A stretch of DNA of 64,000 nucleotides from Pseudoxanthomonas sp. CF385 (lineage in GTDB: Bacteria > Pseudomonadota > Gammaproteobacteria > Xanthomonadales > Xanthomonadaceae): assembly GCF_900104255.1 (NCBI RefSeq), contig NZ_FNKZ01000002.1, positions 682,001-746,000 on the forward strand, in the 5' to 3' direction. Both the position numbers and the translations under genes were made by a program. A model generated the notes under the pieces. That model ran no database searches. It was not told where the DNA came from and worked only from the letters and a program-made list of their open reading frames with translations. Positions 57,216 to 64,000 of this stretch are shown here, one piece after another. Numbering within the stretch: position 1 is the first letter of the stretch; each line of letters starts with the position of its first letter.

Positions 57216-57506
57216 GTGGAAACCGAGAATGTGATTGCGCAGACGGGGATGCAGGTTTACGTCGCCTCGCTGATGGCCATGAAAGAGGACATGGCCACTT
57301 TCCGCTCAGATCTGGGCGCCGCCTTCGACGCGATTGACGACGCCGGCCTCCTGCGGCTCATCCGGGTCGCCTACCACGACGGCGAGCACGTCACGGACAT
57401 GACCGGCCGAATCGACGCCTGCCAGTCCGCGATCAAGCGCGCACTGAGCGGTGGTGCTCTCGATTTCGCGCAGCGGCTCGCCGCCATGGAGGAGGGAGCG
57501 CCGTGA
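57216..57506 (+). CDS. Small hypothetical protein
   Basis: 96 residues starting at GTG with AGGAG upstream. Mainly helical (GMQVYVASLMAMKEDMATFR). Its stop is nested in the start of the terminase gene (GTGA), so it is translated together with it. No family recognised. Confidence 0.5.
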   Translation: METENVIAQTGMQVYVASLMAMKEDMATFRSDLGAAFDAIDDAGLLRLIRVAYHDGEHVTDMTGRIDACQSAIKRALSGGALDFAQRLAAMEEGAP

Positions 57507-58060
57507 CCGCGAAGAAGGCGCGGCGCAAAGCCGCCAAGGCACCGCCGGAGGCGAAGAACGGGCGCCCGACCAAGTACCGCCCCGAATTCGCCGAGCAGGC
57601 TCGCAAGCTGGCCCTGCTGGGCTTCACTGACGAGAAGATGGCCGATTTCTTCGAGGTCGAAGTCCGCACCATTTATCGCTGGAAGGCTGAGCACGCCCAG
57701 TTTTGTCAGGCCGTAAAGGCGGGCAAGGACGATGCCGACGCCACGGTCGCCAACACCCTGTATCGGTCGGCGCTCGGGGGCGGCACCGTCACGGAAGTGA
57801 AGCAGGAAACCGACGCCGACGGCAAAGTCATCCACCGGAAGACCGTGAAGGAACTCCCCGCCAACGTTACCGCGCAAATTTTCTGGCTGAAGAACCGACA
57901 GCCCCAGCAATGGCGGGAGAAGGTCATCGTCGAAGACGCGACGCCGCCGGAAGTGATCGCCGAGACGGCGGCCCGCTTCGACGAAATCATGCGAATTGCA
58001 CGCGAGCGCCAGCGCACGATTCTGGCGACCCGTGGACTGCTGCAGGAGGGAGAGCAGTGA
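57503..58060 (+). CDS. Phage terminase small subunit-like protein
   Basis: 185 residues. The N-terminus is basic (KKARRKAAK), followed by the helix-turn-helix of small terminases (EQARKLALLGFTDEKMADFF then VEVRTIYRWKAEH) and the conserved tail pattern KAGKDDADATVANTLYRSA ... TAQIFWLKNRQPQQWREK. Small terminase subunits select DNA (pac/cos) for packaging. No large subunit gene is present in the window. Phage satellites of the PICI type carry exactly such a lone TerS to redirect the helper phage terminase, which is the reading favoured here. Confidence 0.82.
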   Translation: MTAKKARRKAAKAPPEAKNGRPTKYRPEFAEQARKLALLGFTDEKMADFFEVEVRTIYRWKAEHAQFCQAVKAGKDDADATVANTLYRSALGGGTVTEVKQETDADGKVIHRKTVKELPANVTAQIFWLKNRQPQQWREKVIVEDATPPEVIAETAARFDEIMRIARERQRTILATRGLLQEGEQ

Positions 58061-58233
58061 CGGGGAAGACCGCACACGCCCCGCCCCGCTTTCGCGCCTC
58101 CGAAAGGCGCCGCATGGCAGCTCTCTGTGCACTGTCCGGCGATGAGGTCATTGGCGCGTCGCTGGCAGATCCGGCGCCGATGCGGATTCGCCGACCCGCG
58201 CCGAAGTCCCGAAACCGCCGCAAGAAGCCGTGA
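58057..58233 (+). CDS. Small Arg-rich hypothetical protein
   Basis: 58 residues, strongly basic (C-terminus RIRRPAPKSRNRRKKP). GTG start overlapping the terminase stop (GTGA) with GCAGGAGGG upstream, so translation is well supported. Function unknown; nucleic-acid binding is plausible. Confidence 0.5.
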   Translation: MTGKTAHAPPRFRASERRRMAALCALSGDEVIGASLADPAPMRIRRPAPKSRNRRKKP

Positions 58234-58502
58234 GCCATGACCCGCAGAACCCTCAAACCCTAATGGATGGACCAATGACGTCTGAAACGACAACCACCGG
58301 CATGCTGCGCGACGCAATCCGTGCACCCTACGTGAAACCCGAGGAGCCGAAGATGCGCGCTCAGGCGCGACAGAATCTCCGTACGGCGGTAGCCGCCTTG
58401 AAGGTCGAGATCGCTGCCAGCGCGGTCTACATGGCGCAGCCCCAGAAGAGGCGGATCACTGAACTGGCGAAGACACTGGAGGCGCATATCCAAATGCTGT
58501 AG
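58230..58502 (+). CDS. Small hypothetical protein
   Basis: 90 residues, starting at a GTG that overlaps the previous stop. The second half is helical and amphipathic (ARQNLRTAVAALKVEIAASA). An internal ATG at 58263 or later could be the true start. Not recognised. Confidence 0.5.
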   Translation: MSHDPQNPQTLMDGPMTSETTTTGMLRDAIRAPYVKPEEPKMRAQARQNLRTAVAALKVEIAASAVYMAQPQKRRITELAKTLEAHIQML

Positions 58503-58626
58503 ACGCCCGATCTGCAAGCCATGGAAATACCGCTATTGATACCTGAAACAATACCCGTAGGGCGTCGTATCGCAGCCCGCAGCGCTCCATCATGCTCCCC
58601 ACGCAATCACGCAACCGGGAGCCACC

Positions 58627-58950
58627 ATGATGAACCTTCGCCCGACCCCAGCCGTCGCCCTGTCCAGCCTCTACGTCACCGTGAAAGAATTGTGTGCATC
58701 GCAGGATGCTGCGCTCATGCAGATCCTCACCATGGCCAAGCTGGCGCGGAACGGGCTCAACGACGACATTGAAGACGCAGCGGAACATGCCGGACATGTC
58801 CTCGACGCAATCATGCGAATCGCTGCGGCAATCATTGCTGACCTCGACGTGGCCCAGAACGAGATTGAAGATGCCCGTCTGCGTGGCGGCGAGACGGGTG
58901 ACGGTTCGACCCTTGCTTCATCGCCGTTCGCGTCCCCGCAGCCGTTCTGA
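58627..58950 (+). CDS. Small hypothetical protein
   Basis: 107 residues, helical (SLYVTVKELCASQDAALMQI, EHAGHVLDAIMRIAAAIIAD), acidic. Preceded by GGGAGCC. Resembles small accessory proteins of phages in size and composition, but no family is identified. Confidence 0.5.
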   Translation: MMNLRPTPAVALSSLYVTVKELCASQDAALMQILTMAKLARNGLNDDIEDAAEHAGHVLDAIMRIAAAIIADLDVAQNEIEDARLRGGETGDGSTLASSPFASPQPF

Positions 58951-59052
58951 GGCCGGTAGAATCTTCCATGTCCGGCGGTGCGCGCGAGCTTGCCATCCGC
59001 ACCTGCAAGTAGTCCATGTCCACCCTCGGGGCTACGCCGGACACCCACGCAA

Positions 59053-59084
59053 CGGCCGCAACTCATGGCCGCTTGCTTTTTTTT
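59053..59084 (+). terminator. Intrinsic terminator before the GmrSD-like gene
   Basis: Short stem CGGCC / GGCCG with an 8-10 base loop, followed by CTTGC and eight T residues. It separates the phage-like genes from the defence cargo. The 276-bp gap 58951-59226 is otherwise empty of genes and must hold the promoter for the next gene. Confidence 0.65.
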
Positions 59085-59226
59085 GGCACGGTACCGGACT
59101 GTTTGGCCGGCACCGAAAACTGGACGACCCAAACCACAAGCAAACGGCTCGGAACTTCCTGGCGACGGCCCTGGACGGCGATCCTCCGGCATAATCTCCC
59201 TGGGCTTACTCAGCAGAGGGAAGGGC

Positions 59227-61092
59227 ATGAAGTCGGAAACCTGGACGATCCAACAGGTGTTCCAGGAACGCCGACAGTACAAGGTGCCGTTCTACCAACG
59301 CGCATATGTATGGACGCTCAAAGGGCAATGGGAACTGCTCTGGGCGGATATCAAGGACAAGGCCAACGAACGGCTCACTGGGGTCAAGCCTGCACCTCAC
59401 TTCCTCGGCGCCATTGTTGTTGAACCCCAGGAACGCATTGCGCTGCGCGGCGTCGATACTGCGCACATCATCGACGGCCAACAACGGCTAACAACGCTTC
59501 AGTATGTGCTGACCGGCTTTCGCTTAGCAGTGCGGGAACTTGGGATCAAGGAAGTGGACTCGTTCCTATCGTCGGTCTTGGACAATCCCCATCCCGATAC
59601 GATGGCAAACCCCGATGTTGAAGTGTTCAAGGTGTGGCCGACCTTCAGCGATCAGGCACATTTTACTGCGTCGATGACCTCTGATTCATTGACGCAGTTG
59701 AAGCAGCGCTATCCCGATCACTTCACCCAAGCCGGAAACATCCGCAAGATAGGCAGCCTCCACCCTGGCTCCCTGGAAGCCGTCTGGGCCTTCGCTGACT
59801 GGGCGAAGGAATGGATACAGGCCAACGGTGCGGCCAGTGCGGAAGCCCTGGTGATGGCCGTGCTTCAAGACCTCAAGGTGGTGCTCATTTCGCTAGAACG
59901 GGGCGATGATGCCCAGGTGATTTTCGAGACATTGAACGGACGCGGCGCCGAACTCCACGCGACCGATCTTATCCGCAATCACTTGTTCATGAGCATGGAT
60001 CCGGCCACCGAAGACCCGGCCCAGCTCTACGAAACGAAGTGGAAGCAGTTTGAATCGCCACAGTGGAAACAAGGCGAAACTCGCGGGCGCATGACCAAGC
60101 CACGCCTGGAATGGCTGGTCTACAACTTGATTCGAGCGGAAACCGGACAGGAAGGCGATCTTGCCCGGCTGTATGTCGATTTCAAGGATTATACGAAAAC
60201 GCTCACGGCCACACGGCAATTGGAAGTGCTGGATACCTATGCCAGCCACTACCTGGACCTGCTGACTAAGAAGGGCGACCGACCCATTGCCGGATTTGGT
60301 CGCCGCCTCGCTGCCTATGACGCCACGACGACTCATGCCCTAGCCTTAAAAGTTTCAACGGCCAACCTCGCACCGAGCGACCAAGCTGCGATCTTCAATA
60401 GCCTAGTTTCCTACATCGTGCGCCGTCAGGTCTGCGGCCTGACCACGAAGAATTACAACAACACTTTTATGTCGCTACTGCGCCAGTGGTCGAAGGGGGC
60501 GCTGACGCATGACGCCTTCAAGGCGCTGCTGGGCGTGTCCCAGGCCGACGCCACCCGTTGGCCAGATGACGCCGAGTTCACACAGGCCCTGGTCCACGCA
60601 CCGTTGTATCCCGGACGCTTGGACGCGCCGCGTTGCCGTTGGCTGCTAACCGAACTGGAAGGCTATCTGCGCAGCCAGAAGAAGAGCGAGGAACCGCAGG
60701 CACCCGACCTCTCGAATCTGGACATCGACCATCTCATGCCTCAGTCGTGGTTTGAGTATTGGCCCCTGCCGAAGGGCGACAAGGGCACGAAGATCGAAGC
60801 GGATGCCGCCTACTTGCTGGAGCTCACGGGCGGCACCTTGAGCGACCATCAGGCCGCGATCCGCACCCGCATGAGAACGGTGCCTTCACTGGGCAACCTC
60901 ACACTCTTGAACTTGAGTGTGAACCGCGAAGCCCAGAACAAGGCTTTCCCAATCAAGCAGAAGCTTTTCATCGAACACACGAACCTTAGCCTGAACACGA
61001 AGCTGATTGCCTTGGACTCGTGGGACGAAACCACCATCGCCCAGCGTGGCGCGTTGCTGGCAGACGCGGCGGTGAAGATCTATCCGCGGTGA
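59227..61092 (+). CDS. GmrSD-type (DUF262 + DUF1524) type IV restriction protein
   Basis: A single 621-residue chain. The N-terminal DUF262 (GmrS-like, ParB-type nucleotide-binding) domain shows VPFYQRAYVW, IIDGQQRLTTLQYVL and VIFETLNGRGAELHATDLIR. The C-terminal DUF1524 HNH nuclease shows DIDHLMPQSW, SLGNLTLLN and the following Asn. Family members cut phage DNA with modified (for example glucosylated) bases, or DNA marked by other systems. The ATG at 59227 has GAGGGAAGGG upstream. It precedes the type II system, forming a defence segment at the right part of the island. Confidence 0.88.
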   Translation: MKSETWTIQQVFQERRQYKVPFYQRAYVWTLKGQWELLWADIKDKANERLTGVKPAPHFLGAIVVEPQERIALRGVDTAHIIDGQQRLTTLQYVLTGFRLAVRELGIKEVDSFLSSVLDNPHPDTMANPDVEVFKVWPTFSDQAHFTASMTSDSLTQLKQRYPDHFTQAGNIRKIGSLHPGSLEAVWAFADWAKEWIQANGAASAEALVMAVLQDLKVVLISLERGDDAQVIFETLNGRGAELHATDLIRNHLFMSMDPATEDPAQLYETKWKQFESPQWKQGETRGRMTKPRLEWLVYNLIRAETGQEGDLARLYVDFKDYTKTLTATRQLEVLDTYASHYLDLLTKKGDRPIAGFGRRLAAYDATTTHALALKVSTANLAPSDQAAIFNSLVSYIVRRQVCGLTTKNYNNTFMSLLRQWSKGALTHDAFKALLGVSQADATRWPDDAEFTQALVHAPLYPGRLDAPRCRWLLTELEGYLRSQKKSEEPQAPDLSNLDIDHLMPQSWFEYWPLPKGDKGTKIEADAAYLLELTGGTLSDHQAAIRTRMRTVPSLGNLTLLNLSVNREAQNKAFPIKQKLFIEHTNLSLNTKLIALDSWDETTIAQRGALLADAAVKIYPR

Positions 61093-61387
61093 GTTGAAAC
61101 CCGCCCCTGTTCGTTCCACATGGCCGTCCCAGTTGCTGCCCCACCCAAAACAGCACGCGGACTGCATGTGTCTCCTGGGCTGGCCTTGGTGAACGCGCAC
61201 TTGGTACTGCCCATCGACGGCGGCATCGGGTCAGCCTCAAGTGCTCGATCTCGGTCAGCTGATACTCGCCTCACAGGGAGGGGGTGGAGGGGGGTGTATC
61301 AACCCATGAGACGCGTATGGTAAAAATGCGTTACCGGCCTGGCCTGTCCATTGTGGACACGCTGGGCCATTGCACGGATGAGAGGCC
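61093..61387. promoter_or_regulatory. 295-bp gap upstream of the restriction-modification genes, with operator-like palindrome
   Basis: No gene supported. A perfect 15-bp inverted repeat TGTCCA, TTG, TGGACA lies at 61345-61359, 28 bp before the methyltransferase ATG. It is well placed for autoregulation of the methyltransferase. No separate controller (C protein) gene is seen. Confidence 0.55.
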
Positions 61388-63049
61388 ATGACAGGTGCCA
61401 AGAAAAAGCCTGCCGCTGCCCGCCGTGCCCCAGCCATGAGCAAGGGGCATCTGCAGGCGCCCCGGCTGATTAAGAACGAACGCGAATTGGTGGCGCTGTG
61501 TTTGGCGCTGCTGGGCCCACGCCCGAAGCTTTCGCCACCCGAGCGGGCGCTCGCCAACGGCGTGCGTCCCTTGGCCGAACGTGCCCTGGTCAAGCGAGCC
61601 CGGGACTACATTCGCAAAGGCGCAGACCCCCTCGGTGGGGTTTTCTTGCGCCTGCGCACCCCGGCGGTTCGCCGCGACATGGGGGCGGTCTACACCCCGG
61701 ACCCCATCATCCAGTCCATGCTCAATTGGTCCGCCGACCAAGGCGTACCGGAGCGGGTGGTAGACCCTGGAGCGGGCTCGGGCCGCTATTTGCTGGCGGC
61801 AGCCGAGCGCTTCCCCAACGCCAAGTTGGTCGGAGTGGAGCTGGACCCCCTCGCCGCCCTCATGCTTCGGGCCAACATCGCGGCTCGCGGGCTGACGGCA
61901 CGCGCCACGGTGGTGGTCGAGGACTTCCGTCTGGCGGAGCTGCCCTCGGTGAAGGGCAAGACCCTTTACCTGGGAAATCCGCCTTACGTGAGGCACCACG
62001 ACATCGGCGACGACTGGAAGCAGTGGTTTGCCGTGTCCGCCAAGGCGTATGGGGTCAAGGCCAGCAAGCTGGCCGGCCTCCATATCCATTTCTTCCTTCG
62101 TGCCCTGCAGCTGGCGAAGCCTGGTGACGTGGGAACGTTCATCACGTCCGCCGAGTGGCTGGACGTGAACTACGGTGCCACGCTCCGGCGCCTGCTGGCC
62201 GAGCGCCTGGGTGGCGTGGCTGTCCATGTGCTGGACGCGCGCGCGCGCCCGTTCGAGGACGCTGCCACCACGGCCGCCATCACCTGTTTCCAGGTGGGGG
62301 GGCACTCCGACGGCCTTCGAGTCCGCTCGGTGGAAAGCCTGGAAGCACTCAACGGCTTGAGCAAGGGCGACGTGGTGCCGTGGGAGCGCGTCCAAAGCGC
62401 GGCCCGCTGGTCACCGCTTTTCCGGCCGGCTCGCCCCATTCCGCAAGGCTACGTGGAGCTGGGCGAACTGTGCCGGGTCCACCGCGGTCAGGTGACCGGC
62501 GGGAACAGCGTCTGGATTGCGGGTGAGCACGCCACCGCTCTCCCTGACAGTGTGCTGATGCCCACCATCACCAAGGCGCGCGACCTGCTTTCGGCCGGGG
62601 AGCAGCTAAACAGCCCGGAAGCGTTGCGCCGTGTCATCGACATTCCGGCAGACCTGGATGCGCTGAACGACGAAGACAAGCAATCCGTGGAACGCTTCTT
62701 GAAGTGGGCCAAGGCCCAGGGAGCGGACGGCTCCTACATCGCGCAGCATCGGCGTGCCTGGTGGGCGGTCGGCCTCAAGGCCCCTGCCCCCATCCTCTCC
62801 ACCTACATGGCTCGCAGGGCTCCGGCCTTTGTCCGCAACCTGTGCGACGCCCGGCATATCAACGTAGCCCATGGGCTCTACCCCCGCCAAGAACTGCCGG
62901 AGGCAACGCTGGACACCTTGGCGGCCTGGTTGCGTTCGAATGTCGTCACCGACGATGGTCGGACCTACGCGGGTGGGCTGACCAAGTTTGAACCGAAGGA
63001 ACTGGAGCGCGTCTTGGTGCCAAGCCTGGAAACGCTGGCCGGTCAGTGA
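61388..63049 (+). CDS. N6-adenine DNA methyltransferase of a type II system (XamI-like)
   Basis: 553 residues. The SAM-binding motif I is VVDPGAGSGRYLLAA with VGVELDP following. The catalytic motif IV is NPPYVRHHD, characteristic of gamma-type N6-adenine methyltransferases. A C-terminal ~300-residue target-recognition region follows, including the GNSVWIAG loop. It protects host DNA from the adjacent nuclease. Similarity to the XamI-type methylase is my judgement from the paired endonuclease; specificity (XamI cuts GTCGAC) cannot be confirmed from sequence. The endonuclease gene starts 10 bp after. Confidence 0.88.
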   Translation: MTGAKKKPAAARRAPAMSKGHLQAPRLIKNERELVALCLALLGPRPKLSPPERALANGVRPLAERALVKRARDYIRKGADPLGGVFLRLRTPAVRRDMGAVYTPDPIIQSMLNWSADQGVPERVVDPGAGSGRYLLAAAERFPNAKLVGVELDPLAALMLRANIAARGLTARATVVVEDFRLAELPSVKGKTLYLGNPPYVRHHDIGDDWKQWFAVSAKAYGVKASKLAGLHIHFFLRALQLAKPGDVGTFITSAEWLDVNYGATLRRLLAERLGGVAVHVLDARARPFEDAATTAAITCFQVGGHSDGLRVRSVESLEALNGLSKGDVVPWERVQSAARWSPLFRPARPIPQGYVELGELCRVHRGQVTGGNSVWIAGEHATALPDSVLMPTITKARDLLSAGEQLNSPEALRRVIDIPADLDALNDEDKQSVERFLKWAKAQGADGSYIAQHRRAWWAVGLKAPAPILSTYMARRAPAFVRNLCDARHINVAHGLYPRQELPEATLDTLAAWLRSNVVTDDGRTYAGGLTKFEPKELERVLVPSLETLAGQ

Positions 63050-63059
63050 GACGCGAGGA

Positions 63060-63965
63060 ATGCGCGTGGACCAAGCATTGAGGGACTATCACAAGGACCA
63101 GGCGGCCCGCGCCCGTGAAATCTATATCCAGTCGCGTACGTCTTCCACAGACGTTGCCGACTGGAAAGCAGCCGTCCTAGATGCCAGGCGCTCCATCAAG
63201 CAAGCCCTTCGTGCTTCGAATTACTTAAGAGACGTCGGGGCCGCGGTCCTTGCTGACAGCGAGCACACGCGCGTATTCCGATACGCCCTGGCACCACCCC
63301 TGAGCAAAGACCAGTTCGCCCTCTGCTATCCGATCGCCAAGGGCGTCACCGGAAAGGCGAGGAAGCTGGCGGTGGCCAGCGCTTTTGCGCAGTCCATTCA
63401 AGACCGCAGGGACCAAGCCCTTACCCCTTGGCTGTTAGCTGGACGACTGCCTTCCCGGCAGGAGCTGAAGAAGTTTTTTTGGTCGATAGGCCCGCTGCTG
63501 GCCCAGCAACAATTCGCTACCGCTCAGCGCAACAGGCTGGCGAGGCTTCAAGAAAGCCAGGTAACGGCCATCCTCGACGCTAGCGGCTGGGTGAAACTGC
63601 AATCATCCCTTCTCGATGTAAAGGCCGCTCTTCCGCAACGGCACTACATGCACAAGACCCGCTTCGCCACCAACACGGCCACCCCTCAAGAAGTGGACGT
63701 AGCGCTGGGATTGCCTAACACGGTGGTGTTGGCAATGGAGTGTAAGGTTTCGAACGACGAGACCAATTCGGTCAAACGCATTAACGACGTGCTGAAGAAA
63801 GCGCACGCATGGAAAGACCACTGGGGTAGCTTCGTCAAAACCGCAGCTGTGCTCCAAGGTGTCATTGCCGCAAAAGACGTTATGCGACTGCTTGATGGCG
63901 GCGTCGAAGTCTTCTGGTCCCACGACCTACCTCGGTTTGAGCGCTGGCTCTCCGAGAACGCCTGA
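63060..63965 (+). CDS. Type II restriction endonuclease, XamI family candidate
   Basis: 301 residues. The PD-(D/E)xK catalytic region is visible in the C-terminal half: Glu/Asp in PQEVDVALGL followed by the ECK triad in LAMECKVSND, a usual nuclease arrangement. The N-terminal half is helical (RAREIYIQSRTSSTDVADWK). Size, gene order and sequence feel match RE_XamI, but I cannot search to confirm. The start is ATG 63060 or GTG 63066; GAGGA sits 6 bp before the GTG and abuts the ATG, so GTG is attractive. Co-transcribed with the methylase. Confidence 0.75.
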   Translation: MRVDQALRDYHKDQAARAREIYIQSRTSSTDVADWKAAVLDARRSIKQALRASNYLRDVGAAVLADSEHTRVFRYALAPPLSKDQFALCYPIAKGVTGKARKLAVASAFAQSIQDRRDQALTPWLLAGRLPSRQELKKFFWSIGPLLAQQQFATAQRNRLARLQESQVTAILDASGWVKLQSSLLDVKAALPQRHYMHKTRFATNTATPQEVDVALGLPNTVVLAMECKVSNDETNSVKRINDVLKKAHAWKDHWGSFVKTAAVLQGVIAAKDVMRLLDGGVEVFWSHDLPRFERWLSENA

Positions 63966-64000
63966 ACCTTCTGCGTGCTGTGAGCTAAAAAGACATCGCC

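Larger units (their letters stand above)
49853..64000 (+). mobile_element. Integrated phage-satellite-like island with defence cargo (right end outside window)
   Basis: All predicted genes from the integrase to the window end are on the plus strand and phage-like: integrase, AlpA-like, replication protein, DnaB-like helicase, XRE regulator, small orphan genes, terminase small subunit, then GmrSD-type and type II restriction genes. No terminase large subunit, portal, capsid or tail gene is recognised, which argues against a complete prophage. The left limit is approximate; the right limit is not seen. Confidence 0.7.

Noticed and set aside
57703-58056. A larger gene ending at 58233
   Set aside because: The open frame starting at 57703 lies inside the terminase gene in another frame; only the part after GTG 58057, with its own ribosome-binding site, was kept.
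58978-59226. Upstream extension of the GmrSD-like protein by 83 codons
   Set aside because: The extension crosses a terminator hairpin and is Arg/Pro-rich without homology; ATG 59227 has a good ribosome-binding site and starts exactly at the DUF262 domain.
49890-64000. Complete prophage
   Set aside because: Only a small terminase subunit is recognisable. Large terminase, portal, capsid, tail and lysis genes are not seen, although genes beyond 64000 cannot be excluded.

Overview
The window is a high-GC gammaproteobacterial chromosome segment. Gene order and protein sequences point to the Xanthomonadaceae/Lysobacteraceae (Pseudoxanthomonas-, Stenotrophomonas- or Lysobacter-like). The evidence is the complete mraZ-to-ftsZ cell-wall cluster followed by lpxC, M23 peptidase and secA, a pilS-pilR-pilA-pilB-pilC-pilD-coaE block, and a large TonB-dependent receptor with associated sulfotransferases. 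This assignment is an inference from gene content; no rRNA or tRNA is present to confirm it.

Region 1 (1-10.9 kb) holds a 5'-truncated TPR/aspartyl-asparaginyl beta-hydroxylase, the redox chaperone HslO, an exported protein of unknown function, two paralogous TPR-sulfotransferases, a methyltransferase with a regulatory domain, and a TonB-dependent receptor. The minus-strand order receptor, terminator, sulfotransferase, methyltransferase looks like one transcription unit with a built-in attenuator. Together these genes may be a surface-receptor and protein-modification locus.

Region 2 (10.9-15.1 kb) holds a three-gene ECF sigma / membrane anti-sigma-like / DUF4097 unit and sucCD of the TCA cycle. 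Region 3 (15.2-26.2 kb) is the type IV pilus block: sensor PilS, sigma54 activator PilR, pilin PilA with a candidate pilin-modifying membrane enzyme, motor PilB, platform PilC, prepilin peptidase PilD, then coaE. Sigma54 promoters can be read directly upstream of both pilA and pilB, consistent with PilR control.

Region 4 (26.2-48.8 kb) holds a Nudix/ThiE-like fusion, secA, an M23 peptidase divergent from dciA, lpxC, and the whole dcw cluster (ftsZ, ftsA, ftsQ, ddlB, murC, murG, ftsW, mraY, murF, murE, ftsI, ftsL, rsmH, mraZ), all on the minus strand with 1-11 bp overlaps. Upstream of mraZ are five half-sites spaced exactly 10 bp apart that look like the MraZ operator, next to a TTGACA promoter.

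Region 5 (49.6-64.0 kb) is an integrated mobile element. After an NRDE-family gene and three back-to-back perfect palindromes come a P4-type integrase, an AlpA/excisionase-like protein, a replication module (winged-helix replication protein plus DnaB-like helicase), a Cro/CI-like regulator, a chain of small unknown genes and a phage terminase small subunit. No terminase large subunit, capsid or tail gene is recognised. Its right part is antiphage cargo: a GmrSD-type DUF262/DUF1524 protein and a type II restriction-modification pair resembling XamI. The arrangement suggests a phage-satellite-like island carrying defence genes. Its right end lies beyond the window.
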